DNA of 64,000 nt from an uncultured Collinsella sp. (GTDB taxonomy: Bacteria; Actinomycetota; Coriobacteriia; Coriobacteriales; Coriobacteriaceae). Location of the stretch: contig CAUAAZ010000005.1 of NCBI GenBank assembly GCA_958427145.1, positions 38,699 to 102,698 of the forward strand, given 5' to 3'. A program made the position numbers and the translations under genes. Under the pieces are notes generated by a model that ran no database searches, had not been told where the DNA came from, and saw only the letters and a list, made by a program, of their open reading frames with translations. Shown here one piece after another: positions 16,144 to 24,192 of the stretch (positions are counted from its first letter, which is position 1; each line of letters begins with the position of its first letter).

Positions 16144-16252
16144 CGAGCCGGTTCCAAGTGCCCCAGGTCGCCCCGAAAGAGGAGCGACGCGTACTTTTGG
16201 TACGCGAGCGACGTTTTGAGGGGCGAGATGGGGTGCTTGGGGCCGGCGCAGC
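16144..16252. repeat. Nested palindromic repeat before the metallophosphoesterase gene
   Basis: Outer arms of about 28 bp (GCCGGTTCCAAG... and ...CTTGGGGCCGGC) are imperfectly complementary. Inside is the hairpin GCGTAC-TTTTG-GTACGC bracketed by GAGCGAC and GAGCGACG. No coding frame is supported between rplA and 16270. Confidence 0.55.
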
Positions 16253-16270
16253 GTCAAGCCTTAAAGGTGG

Positions 16271-16981
16271 TTACCAGGGGGTTCTTGCGGTTGAGGACTC
16301 GATGGCTTCGTGGCGTTTGAGCTCGCGGCGCATGGTTTGTGAGTTGAGCCAGGCTGCTTGCCAGCCGCGGATGGGGTAGTGCGTCTGGTCGAGCTCAAAC
16401 TGCGTATAGCCGCAGGCGTTGATGATCGTCGTTCCACACACATGCTGACGCTCGCGCTGAAAATCGCAACCGTAGCTTTGGTGCACATGTCCGTGCACCA
16501 TGTAGTCGGGATTCCAGGATTCGAGTGCTGTGTTAAAGCATTCGAATCCTCGATGCGGCAGATCGTCCAGATCACCCATACCGGCGGCGGGTGCATGGGT
16601 AAGCAGAATGTCGCACCCGCCGACCATCCTAACCTTACGCGACAGCTTACGCATGCGCTTGGACATCTCGCGTTCGGTGTACATGTTGGCGCCGTCGCGA
16701 TAACGCATGGACCCGCCAAGGCCCGCAATGCGAATCCCTCGGTACGTGTACACGCTGTCTTCCACGCAGATGCATCCGCCCGGTGCATGACGTGCGTAGC
16801 GGTCATCGTGATTGCCGCGCACGTAGATGAGCGGTTTGTTGATGACCGTAACCAAAAACTCAAGATAGTCCGGGTCCAGATCGCCGGCGGACAAAATCAG
16901 GTCGACTCCCTCAAAGCGTTCCTTGCGAAAGCACTCCCAAAGGCATCGTTCTTCGGTATCGGCTATGGCAAGGATTTTCAT
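16271..16981 (-). CDS. Metallophosphoesterase (calcineurin-like)
   Basis: 236 residues. Visible metal-site motifs are GDLDPDY (about residue 33), GNHDD (about 56-60), THAPA (about 128) and GHVHQ (about 163-167). Motif I reads ADTE instead of the usual Asp-X-His, so one metal ligand differs; from memory this is usual in this subgroup. The substrate is unknown; phosphodiesters or phosphomonoesters are possible. Its ATG overlaps the stop of the upstream BMP-like gene (ATGA), so the two proteins are probably made together. Confidence 0.78.
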   Translation of the reverse strand: MKILAIADTEERCLWECFRKERFEGVDLILSAGDLDPDYLEFLVTVINKPLIYVRGNHDDRYARHAPGGCICVEDSVYTYRGIRIAGLGGSMRYRDGANMYTEREMSKRMRKLSRKVRMVGGCDILLTHAPAAGMGDLDDLPHRGFECFNTALESWNPDYMVHGHVHQSYGCDFQRERQHVCGTTIINACGYTQFELDQTHYPIRGWQAAWLNSQTMRRELKRHEAIESSTARTPW

Positions 16982-18894
16982 AGGGCAGGGACTTTCGGCT
17001 CATCGTCGAGCTGCGGAATGGTGCCTACCACGTTGTCCGCCAGCCAATTCATCTCGACAATCTGCGTGCTCGGCAGCGGAGGGAAGCCTTCGATCTGTAC
17101 CACGCCGTTCTGGCTGTGGAGCTCGCCGCCAAAGGGGTTGATGGATCCCTCAACAATGCCGTTGCGGAGCAACTGCACGAGTTTGCGCGTTTGGTAGGGT
17201 AGGCCCGGAGCGTAACGGATGTCGATAACTCCGGAGCTCATGCCATACCAGTAGTTGACAGCGCGCACTTGGTTGTCGTCGCTGGTCTCGTCCCACGTGC
17301 CGTGAAGAAGGCTGCGAACGATGAGCTCGTAGTAACGGCCCCAGTTCCATACGGGCATGGCGATGCCGGTGACTTTGCCGTCGACCAAGCGGTGAAGCCC
17401 GTAGGCCGTTGGGTCTTCGAGCGACTTTGACATGTCAGCGCCGGTCATGACGCTTACGCCTTCGCGGCACATGGCTTCGGCAAGACCACCGGCGGGAACA
17501 TCGCCCCAGGTGAGGATGACCTGCGCGCGCGGGTCGAGCAGCGAGGCGCCAATCGCAAAGGCGTTGATCTCGCTGAGTGCGCCCGAGGCGAAGACCGACG
17601 CGTGGTAACCGATGCGGTGGTTGTCCGCCATGCTGGCCGCAAGGGCGCCCAGCAGAAACTTGGCCTCGTACATCTTGCCAAAGTACGAACGGACGCTTTG
17701 ATGGGGAAGGCCGATAGAGCAGTTGAGGAACCGAACCTGGGGATACTCAACGGCAGCCCTGAGCGTGTATTCCATCAGGCGGTGCGAGGTCGAGAAGATG
17801 ACGTTTGCTCCATGTTTGACAGCCGTTTCCACGGCGGCGTAGAACACATCCGGATCGTGACAGTCCTCGAACGCCTCGGTGCGCACGATACCGCCAAAGT
17901 GCTCATCGAGATACTGACGCCCTTGGTCGTGCAGGCTGTCCCAGCTCGACGTCGCACAGGGGAACTCATGGATAAAGGCGATGCGCAGGGGGTTGGCCGT
18001 CGAGTAGACGGTCTTGCCCATAAAGAAGTTGAGCACGCCAGAGGTGGACTTGGCGGGCGTCTCCTCCTCGTCGACGCTCGGTGCTTCGACAAGATCGACC
18101 TTGTCCTCGTCATTTTTGCCGGCAATGACCAGCTCGCGCCAGATCTTGCACAGGCGGTTTACGACGATATCCGTCGGCGTATCCAGCAGGCGGTCCTGGT
18201 TGTACACATTGAGGTAGACGAGCATGGCGTCGGCGGGCGTAATGTCCAGGTGATCGCCGCCTGCGCGAAGGTAGGCACGCTTAAAGAGCAGGAAAGTGTG
18301 GCGCAGGTAGTCGACCTTTTTCTGCGGCCATTTTTCGATAAGGTTCTGACCGAGCATCTTGGCGAGCGTTTCGTAGCTTCCCTCACGCGAGAACTCGATC
18401 TCGTATAGGGGGCAGACGCGCCAAAACGCGCAGAACTCGCCGTACAGGCGGCTTTCGACGGAATCCCATGTGCCGGGGTAGAGACGGGTGACCTTGGCCG
18501 AAACCGTCGGGGCGTCTAGGAATTTGAGGACACTGACGCGTTTGTTGCCTTCTTGGACATAGAACCGATGCATGAACTCGGTGACGATGACGGGGTCGCG
18601 ATAGCCCTCGGTCACCTGGATGTCGTAGAGGTTGGACCACTTGCGGGCGAACTCGGTGCTAAACGGAAGCAGGGGCATAAAGTTACACGAAAAGGCGGAC
18701 TGACGGCCCTTGGTGACAGTGCCGACGACCATTTCGAGCGGAATATCCCGCAGGCCGACATTCTCTCGCTGACCTAAGGGGAGCTGAGCAACCAAGCTAT
18801 CGAGGTCCGTAAGGTATGGATGCTCGCTTTGGCTAATGGCGCGTCGACGTCCTTGCTCGCCGCGCTTGCGTGCTTGACGATAGGCCTCTTCCAT
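16978..18894 (-). CDS. ParB-like domain fused to a BMP/PnrA-type ligand-binding domain
   Basis: 638 residues with no signal peptide or lipobox, so likely cytosolic. The N-terminal third contains a ParB/sulfiredoxin-like stretch (VIVTEFMHRFYVQEGNKRVS, about 90-120). After an acidic linker (about 270-290), residues about 310-600 match the basic membrane protein (BMP/PnrA) fold that normally binds nucleosides outside the cell: LRIAFIHEFP, QGRQYLDEHFGG, VIFSTSHRLMEY, GKMYEAKFLLGALA. A cytosolic BMP domain fused to a ParB-like module suggests a sensor or regulator rather than a transporter component. It overlaps the metallophosphoesterase gene by 4 bp. RBS AGGGAG precedes the ATG. Confidence 0.65.
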   Translation of the reverse strand: MEEAYRQARKRGEQGRRRAISQSEHPYLTDLDSLVAQLPLGQRENVGLRDIPLEMVVGTVTKGRQSAFSCNFMPLLPFSTEFARKWSNLYDIQVTEGYRDPVIVTEFMHRFYVQEGNKRVSVLKFLDAPTVSAKVTRLYPGTWDSVESRLYGEFCAFWRVCPLYEIEFSREGSYETLAKMLGQNLIEKWPQKKVDYLRHTFLLFKRAYLRAGGDHLDITPADAMLVYLNVYNQDRLLDTPTDIVVNRLCKIWRELVIAGKNDEDKVDLVEAPSVDEEETPAKSTSGVLNFFMGKTVYSTANPLRIAFIHEFPCATSSWDSLHDQGRQYLDEHFGGIVRTEAFEDCHDPDVFYAAVETAVKHGANVIFSTSHRLMEYTLRAAVEYPQVRFLNCSIGLPHQSVRSYFGKMYEAKFLLGALAASMADNHRIGYHASVFASGALSEINAFAIGASLLDPRAQVILTWGDVPAGGLAEAMCREGVSVMTGADMSKSLEDPTAYGLHRLVDGKVTGIAMPVWNWGRYYELIVRSLLHGTWDETSDDNQVRAVNYWYGMSSGVIDIRYAPGLPYQTRKLVQLLRNGIVEGSINPFGGELHSQNGVVQIEGFPPLPSTQIVEMNWLADNVVGTIPQLDDEPKVPAL

Positions 18895-18949
18895 GATGTT
18901 GCTCCCTTAGTCGTTTAAACAACTATATGAACCATGGTACCACGAATGA

Positions 18950-18988
18950 AAACCACAACAAAGGTGCCTGTCCCCTTTGTTGTGGTTT
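18950..18988. repeat. GGGACAGG hairpin repeat, copy b
   Basis: A 15-bp perfect inverted repeat (18950-18964 / 18974-18988) with loop TGCCTGTCC, the reverse complement of the loop in copy a. It overlaps the stop codon of the MscS gene. Confidence 0.75.
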
Positions 18989-19754
18989 AGGCAATGATGG
19001 GGGCGATGGCGCGGATGCAGGCGTCGGCAGCGGTGAAAGTGGTGCTGTCGTCGCTGACGATAAAGATGATCTTGCCCTTAATGCCAAAGTCGCCGATTTC
19101 GCTAAAGAGCACGTAGGGCTCTTTGTCAAAGCCCGAGATGGGCGAGACGGCCGTTTTGGTTGCGCTCGTGAGCTCGTCTGCCAGCACGTCAAGGGAAGCC
19201 CACTTAGACGTGTCCTTTACGGCAACGGGCACGGCCACGCGTCCAAAGGGCATCAAATGCACGAGCGTGTTCTTGGAGATGTTGGAGTTGGGCACAATGA
19301 TGGTCTGTCCACAGGCATCCTCAATCGTTGTATGACGCCAAGTGATGTCTTGGACCACGCCGGATACGCCGCCGACCTCGATATTGTCGCCGGGTTTGAT
19401 GATGCCCATAAAGGTCACTTGCATGCCGCCGATAAGGTTTGACAGCGTGTCCTGAAAGCCGAGCGAGATGGCGATGCCGCCGACGCCAAGAGCGGCGACG
19501 AGGGCGTTTGCATTAATGCCAAAACAGTTGTCGAGGATAAAGCTGCCGCCAATCATCCAGATGACGGCGCGCGCGATGTTGATGAAGATACTTGATGCCG
19601 GAAGCGGGTTATCGTCACGGTTAAGCAGATGGTTCATGGTCTTGGATACGACCTTGGCGGCGACGGCGGTGCCTATCGCCAAGATGACGGCCCAGATGAT
19701 GTTGTGGACCCACCGTTGCTCAAAGAAATGAAGAATCGGCTCAAACAATTCCAT
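18987..19754 (-). CDS. Small-conductance mechanosensitive channel (MscS family)
   Basis: 255 residues from the ATG at 19754, with AGGAGG about 10 bp upstream. Two to three transmembrane helices (about 15-35, 50-75, 80-110) are followed by the pore-lining helix with the alanine/glycine pattern ALVAALGVGGIAISLGFQDTLSNLIGG. The cytoplasmic beta domain begins GDNIEVGGVSGVVQDITWRHT and includes the NSNISKNT loop. It opens under membrane tension to release osmolytes. The C-terminal cytoplasmic domain is complete but short. Confidence 0.9.
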   Translation of the reverse strand: MELFEPILHFFEQRWVHNIIWAVILAIGTAVAAKVVSKTMNHLLNRDDNPLPASSIFINIARAVIWMIGGSFILDNCFGINANALVAALGVGGIAISLGFQDTLSNLIGGMQVTFMGIIKPGDNIEVGGVSGVVQDITWRHTTIEDACGQTIIVPNSNISKNTLVHLMPFGRVAVPVAVKDTSKWASLDVLADELTSATKTAVSPISGFDKEPYVLFSEIGDFGIKGKIIFIVSDDSTTFTAADACIRAIAPIIA

Positions 19755-19768
19755 GTAGGGAAAACCTC

Positions 19769-19933
19769 CTAATGATCGTCCAACCATGATACCCACCAAG
19801 AAGCCCGTCCGATCACATCGGACGGGCCGATAACTTGAGATGGGGTGGCCGCGGTGGCGTAAGCTGGGGCGCCGGCGAGCACGCCGGCAAGGAGTGCGGC
19901 GGTCAAGGCGAGACGGGGAAGAGAGCTTCTCGT
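19769..19933 (-). pseudogene. Signal-peptide-like 54-codon ORF with an ACG in place of its start codon
   Basis: A minus-strand frame reads (M)RSSLPRLALTAALLAG then VLAGAPAYATAATPSQ, a textbook signal peptide with an AYA-type cleavage site. It is preceded by AAGGA at 7 bp, but the start position is ACG and no ATG/GTG/TTG lies in frame back to a stop. It runs through a terminator-like hairpin (19803-19827) and stops inside the mscS ribosome site. It may be a decayed secreted-protein gene, a rare ACG start, or chance. Confidence 0.3.
19796..19827 (-). terminator. Hairpin upstream of mscS
   Basis: GCCCGTCCGAT-CAC-ATCGGACGGGC is a perfect 11-bp stem; on the minus strand it is followed by TTCTTGG, so the T tract is weak. 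Confidence 0.5.
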
Positions 19934-19996
19934 GGCAGTTTCCTTAGTCCTTAACCAGTAGTTCCTGCTGACGCTGGATTATCGACATAATATGCG

Positions 19997-20093
19997 AAAA
20001 CCGCCGCAAGGGCGTCTGTCCCTTTGCGGCGGTTTTGACGTTTGCACAGATAAAACCTACCAAAATAAACCTGTCCCTTTTTGGCAGGTTTTA
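19997..20093. repeat. GGGACAGG hairpin repeats, copies c and d in tandem
   Basis: Copy c (19997-20036): AAAACCGCCGCAAGG pairs with CCTTTGCGGCGGTTTT around GCGTCTGT. Copy d (20051-20093): TAAAACCTACCAAAA pairs with TTTTGGCAGGTTTTA with one mismatch around a core containing CCTGTCCC. Copy d is nearly identical to copy f at 48670. The interval 19934-20090 contains nothing else. Confidence 0.7.
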
Positions 20094-20885
20094 GCTCAGC
20101 AGCATGCGGTCGTTGGCGAGCTCGCCTCCCGAGACCTCCTCGAACTTCTGCAGCAGGTCGGCTACGGTGAGCGACTTCTTCTCATCGCCCGCCACGTCGT
20201 AGATCACATGGCCCTCGTGCATCATGATCAGACGGTTGCCCAGACGGATGGCGTCGTTCATGTTGTGCGTGACCATGAGCGTGGTCAGGTGGTTCTCGTC
20301 GACGATCTCCTCGGTCAGGTTAAGCACCTTAGAGGCCGTCTTGGGGTCGAGGGCCGCGGTGTGCTCGTCGAGCAGCAGCAGGCGCGGCCTGGTGAGCGTG
20401 GCCATCAGCAGGGTGAGTGCCTGGCGCTGGCCACCCGAGAGCAGGCCGACCTTAGCGTTGAGGCGCGTATCCAGACCAAGGTCCAGACGCTTGAGCAGCT
20501 CAACGTACTCATCTTTCTCGGCCTTGGTGACGCCCCACGAAAGGCCGCGACGCTGGCCGCGACGCTTGGCGAGGGCCAGGTTCTCGGCGATTTGCATGTC
20601 GGCAGCGGTACCGCGCATGGGGTCCTGAAACACGCGGCCCAGGTACTTGGCGCGCTGCGACTCGCTCAGGCGCGAGATGTCGGTGCCGTCGAGCTCAATA
20701 ACGCCCGAATCGAGCGGGTACACGCCGGCGATCATGTTGAGCAGCGTGGACTTGCCGGCGCCGTTGCCGCCGATCACGGTTACAAAGTCGCCGTCATTCA
20801 GGGTGAGGTCGACGCCGGTGAGCGCGCGCTTCTCGGTGACGGTGCCCTTGTTAAAGGTCTTCTTGACGTGCGAGAGCTTAAGCAT
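20091..20885 (-). CDS. ABC transporter ATP-binding protein
   Basis: 264 residues from the ATG at 20885, inside the end of the permease gene (8-bp overlap). It has a complete nucleotide-binding domain: Walker A GGNGAGKST (about 40-48), Q-loop FQDP, ABC signature LSGGQRQAL (about 146-154), Walker B LLLLDEHTAALD and H-loop VTHN. The His-Thr following the catalytic Glu (DEHTAALD rather than DEPTAALD) fits the branched-chain-type subgroup that partners ABC_sub_bind lipoproteins. It forms an importer with the next two genes. Confidence 0.9.
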   Translation of the reverse strand: MLKLSHVKKTFNKGTVTEKRALTGVDLTLNDGDFVTVIGGNGAGKSTLLNMIAGVYPLDSGVIELDGTDISRLSESQRAKYLGRVFQDPMRGTAADMQIAENLALAKRRGQRRGLSWGVTKAEKDEYVELLKRLDLGLDTRLNAKVGLLSGGQRQALTLLMATLTRPRLLLLDEHTAALDPKTASKVLNLTEEIVDENHLTTLMVTHNMNDAIRLGNRLIMMHEGHVIYDVAGDEKKSLTVADLLQKFEEVSGGELANDRMLLS

Positions 20886-21801
20886 CTGCCTCATCTCCCT
20901 TCGTGTAGGAGCTGCGGAGCTTATAGCGCTCCCAAACCACGGGCACGCACAGGGCCACAGCGACAATCGCGGCGGAGAGCAGCTTCATGTCGTTGGCGTC
21001 CATGCCCAACTGCAGCACGATGGCGCGGATAAGGAAGTACACCACGGAGCCAAAGACGGCGGAGGCAAGACGGACGCTAAACTGCGTGAGGCCGCCGGGC
21101 AGCAGACGGCCGAGCACCTCACCGATAACAATGGCGGCAAGACCGATAACGATGGCACCGGTGCCCATACCAATGTCGGCGTACTTCTGGCTCTGGCAGA
21201 TAAGCGCGCCCGAAAGGCCGATGAGGGCGTTGGAGAGCACGAGGGCGATCATCTTGGTGGAGTTGGTGTTGACGCCCAGAGCGCGGATCATGTACTCGTT
21301 GTTGCCGGTGGCTCGCAGCGCCGAGCCGATCTCGGTGCCAAAGAACCAATACAGGATGGCAACGATAGCCACGGCGAGCAGGATGCCCAAGATGATGGCA
21401 ACGGTGGACTGCGGCAGACCGGTCATATTGCTGACGGCGGAGAACACGGTGCCCTTGGCAAGAATGGGCGTATTGGACTTGCCCATGATGCGCAGGTTGA
21501 TGGACCACAGGCTGATCTGGGTGAGGATTCCGGCGAGGATCGCGGGAATCTCAAAGACGGTGGTCAAAATGCCCGTGACGGCACCCGCGATGGCGCCGGC
21601 GCACATGCCGGCCAGCACGGCGAGCAGCGGGTCGACGTTGTTATTGACGATGAGCACAGCGCAGACGCAGCCGCCGAGGGCAAAGCTGCCGTCGCAGGTC
21701 ATATCGGGAATATCGAGTAGGCGGAACGTGATAAACACGCCAAGCACCATAATGCCCCAGAGGACGCCCTGCGAAACGGCGCCCTGCAATGCAATGAGCA
21801 T
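20878..21801 (-). CDS. ABC transporter permease (branched-chain amino acid type)
   Basis: 307 residues with about eight transmembrane helices. The family segment TFRLLDIPDMTCDGSFALGG near residue 26 and the GxxxEIGSALRATGNNEYMIRALGV coupling loop (about 160-185) place it in BPD_transp_2. RBS AGGAGG lies 8 bp before the ATG. Gene order binding protein-permease-ATPase matches importers using ABC_sub_bind (DUF534-like) lipoproteins, some of which import tryptophan or tyrosine; the ligand here is unknown. Confidence 0.87.
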   Translation of the reverse strand: MLIALQGAVSQGVLWGIMVLGVFITFRLLDIPDMTCDGSFALGGCVCAVLIVNNNVDPLLAVLAGMCAGAIAGAVTGILTTVFEIPAILAGILTQISLWSINLRIMGKSNTPILAKGTVFSAVSNMTGLPQSTVAIILGILLAVAIVAILYWFFGTEIGSALRATGNNEYMIRALGVNTNSTKMIALVLSNALIGLSGALICQSQKYADIGMGTGAIVIGLAAIVIGEVLGRLLPGGLTQFSVRLASAVFGSVVYFLIRAIVLQLGMDANDMKLLSAAIVAVALCVPVVWERYKLRSSYTKGDEADA

Positions 21802-21903
21802 GCTTCATACCTCCTAGGATAGGGTGGACACGTGATTCACCATAATAGCGGTGACAATGCATAGAAGAGCTGCGGACAGACGTTTTGTTTTACCTGAAAC
21901 AAG

Positions 21904-21937
21904 CAGGGCGGACGCCGGTCTACAGCGCCCGCCCCTG
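21904..21937 (-). terminator. Attenuator-like hairpin between binding protein and permease genes
   Basis: CAGGGCGGACGC pairs with GCGCCCGCCCCTG with one bulge; only a weak T-rich stretch follows on the minus strand. It could keep the binding protein more highly expressed than the membrane parts. Confidence 0.4.
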
Positions 21938-22004
21938 TGGCTCAGATATTGAATAACGCGGCTAAAGCGCGAGCACGGGCTCTAGGCGCATGCCGCGTAT
22001 GGCA

Positions 22005-22985
22005 TTACGCGTCCAGAGCGGAAAGGTCGATGCCCAGGGCCTCGGCCATTTCGTCGTTCTTGACGACGACCAGGTCCTTGCTCGAGAGGTGCTTGATAGG
22101 CATGTCTTCGGGCTTGGCCTCGCCCTTCAGGATCTTAACGGCCATCTCACCCGCGGCGTAGCCCAGATCCTCGTAATTGATGGAGAGGGTGAACAGGCCG
22201 CCGGCCATGCACATGCCCTCCTCGCCAGTCACGAAGGGAAGCTTGTTCTCCTTGCAGATCTGGCCCACCTGCGAGGCGCCCGCGGCGATGGTGTTGTCGG
22301 TGGGGGAGTACAGCGCGTCGACCTTGCCCACGGCAGACTCGACGACGGACTGAATCTCGTTGGAGCTCGAGACGGTGAAGTCAGTGTACTCGAGGCCCAG
22401 CTTGTCGAGCTCCTTCTTGGCGGCCTTGATCTGGACGTCGGAGTTGGACTCGGCGGTGCAGTAGAGCAGGCCGACCTTCTTAACGTCGGGCAGGACCTTC
22501 TGCATCATCTCGAGCTGCTCGGCGACCGGGGTGAGGTCGGAAGCGCCCGTGACGTTGGTGCCCGGCTTGTCGTTGTCCTGGACCAGGCCGGAGGCGGCGT
22601 AGTCGGTGATGGCACAGCCCACGATGGGGATATCGGCCGTGGCGCCGGCGGCAGCCTGCGCGGCGGGCGTGGCGATGGCATAAATCAGGTTGACGTTGTC
22701 GCCCACAAACTTGTCGGCAATGGACTTACACGTGGACTGGTCGTTCTGGGCGTTCTTCTGGTCGATCTTGACCTTAAGGCCGCTCTTCTTGATGGCCTTG
22801 ACGAAGCCGTCGTTGGCGGCATCGAGCGCGGAGTGCTCGGTGAGCTGCAGAACGCCGATGGTGTAGTCGGAACCGGCGGCAGCAGAGCCGGAACCAGAGT
22901 TGCCGCCGCATCCGGCGAGCGGGGCGAGCGCGAGCAGGCCGGCGGAGACCAGAAGGCTCCTGCGACTGATGGTGATGTCCTTCAT
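22005..22985 (-). CDS. ABC transporter substrate-binding lipoprotein (ABC_sub_bind family)
   Basis: 326 residues from the ATG at 22985, after GGGGG. An Arg-containing N-region (ISRRSLLVSAG) and a lipobox LAPLAGC give a lipoprotein signal cleaved before Cys at about residue 27. A Ser/Gly linker leads to a two-lobed binding domain starting YTIGVLQLTEHSALDAANDG. The family match is to ABC_sub_bind proteins such as TrpX. The conserved SADI-type loops are represented by IPIVGCAITDY and VTGASDLTPV. It delivers substrate to the permease/ATPase encoded downstream. Confidence 0.88.
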   Translation of the reverse strand: MKDITISRRSLLVSAGLLALAPLAGCGGNSGSGSAAAGSDYTIGVLQLTEHSALDAANDGFVKAIKKSGLKVKIDQKNAQNDQSTCKSIADKFVGDNVNLIYAIATPAAQAAAGATADIPIVGCAITDYAASGLVQDNDKPGTNVTGASDLTPVAEQLEMMQKVLPDVKKVGLLYCTAESNSDVQIKAAKKELDKLGLEYTDFTVSSSNEIQSVVESAVGKVDALYSPTDNTIAAGASQVGQICKENKLPFVTGEEGMCMAGGLFTLSINYEDLGYAAGEMAVKILKGEAKPEDMPIKHLSSKDLVVVKNDEMAEALGIDLSALDA

Positions 22986-23145
22986 ATCATTACCCCCAGT
23001 ATAAAAATGGCTGGAAACACTGCACTGGGACAAAGTGCAAGTGGAACTATAGTAGCGCTGATGTCCATTTTTACAACAGCCTGGCGGGTTTTTTAATACA
23101 GAATCGGATGGGCGGTACGGGTAGTCGAATGGGCGGCGGAGGGTC

Positions 23146-23934
23146 TTATGCGGCGGAGGAGGCGTCGTCCTCCTCGTCCAGGGCGGCGAAGAGCTTCTTG
23201 CCGTCGAGCAGGCGCGTGCTGACGTTTCTCATACGGGCGATCTCGACGGTGCGCAGCGTATCGTCGGTGCCTCGGGCGTCGTAGACCGTTCCCAGCAGAT
23301 ACGAGATGCCATCGCGCTGCCTGATGGCAAAGGGACGGAGTGTCATCCGTGCTGCTTCGGTTTCGCCGCGTGTCGTGACGCTCGAAATATCAAAACTCAC
23401 CGTGGTTCCGTGGTCGATGGCCTGCTCGACGAGCTCGCACGTGTCGATGCGCTTGATGGGCGTGCGTGTTGCCTTGGTAGCCTTGCTGCCTGCGCTTGGA
23501 GCGGGTTCGGGTGTATCGAGGTAGCCGCGAACGTCGGCGCTCGCCATGGCAACTAAGTGCTGCGCCATGCTCTTGCGGATAGCGATAGGCGTGGAGCGGT
23601 TGCGCATGACCATACCGTGGAGCCGGATGATCTCTTCGTCGGTGAGCGGGCGGGTAAGAAGTTTGTAGCCCACGCCGCGTTTGTACTCAATTTCGTATCC
23701 GGCATGGCGAAGCGCGGAGATGGCGGTGTAGATGCTGCGCCGCGCCGCCGAGATGGGCATGCGGGCGGGGTCGTCGGGATGGGCGAGGCGCCGGATCAGC
23801 TCATCGGAAAGCATGGCCTTGTCTTCGCCGGTGTTTTCGCTCAAGAGCTGCAGGATACGAACGGCGCGATAGGCTGCCATCGAGGCGGCGCCTCTAGTCG
23901 TGGTGTCGTAGGTTTCAACAGCGGCTTCGGTCAT
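23146..23934 (-). CDS. HTH and WYL-like transcriptional regulator
   Basis: 262 residues from the ATG at 23934 (AAAGGA 10 bp upstream); a GTG at 23943 is too near the ribosome site. Residues about 20-95 form a winged helix-turn-helix (AYRAVRILQLLSEN ... RRSIYTAISALRHAGYEIEYKRGVGYKL). The C-terminal half (about 150-245) looks like a WYL-type sensor domain (RMTLRPFAIRQRDGISYLLGTVYD). It ends in an acidic tail (EEDDASS). It may regulate the ABC transporter downstream; no operator is evident. Confidence 0.7.
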   Translation of the reverse strand: MTEAAVETYDTTTRGAASMAAYRAVRILQLLSENTGEDKAMLSDELIRRLAHPDDPARMPISAARRSIYTAISALRHAGYEIEYKRGVGYKLLTRPLTDEEIIRLHGMVMRNRSTPIAIRKSMAQHLVAMASADVRGYLDTPEPAPSAGSKATKATRTPIKRIDTCELVEQAIDHGTTVSFDISSVTTRGETEAARMTLRPFAIRQRDGISYLLGTVYDARGTDDTLRTVEIARMRNVSTRLLDGKKLFAALDEEDDASSAA

Positions 23935-24110
23935 GGTACCCACGTCCTTTCCGTTTTGGGTGGCGACGGTATGGAGCCTAGGACGTGGGGCTTTCCCAGG
24001 GGCGCAGGGCGCTCTGGGCGGTCGGTAGTCGTCGGCAAACGGCGGGTCGAGTTTTCAACAGGCCTGCTCAACTGACCAAAAGCTTGCCAAAAGCTTGACG
24101 GATGCTGTTG

Positions 24111-24144
24111 AAAAAAGCGCCTCTCGGCCGATGCCGAGAGGCGC
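24111..24144 (-). terminator. Terminator after asnS
   Basis: GCGCCTCTCGGC and GCCGAGAGGCGC form a perfect 12-bp stem; six T residues follow on the minus strand. Confidence 0.88.
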
Positions 24145-24192
24145 TTGTGCGATGAGCGTTGGCGCGTGGCGATGCGAGCTAGCGTCCGACGA

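Noticed and set aside
16271..16981. Metallophosphoesterase thought inactive because motif I reads Asp-X-Glu
   Set aside because: Other metal-site motifs are intact, and from memory related phosphoesterases of this group share the altered motif, so inactivation is not supported.
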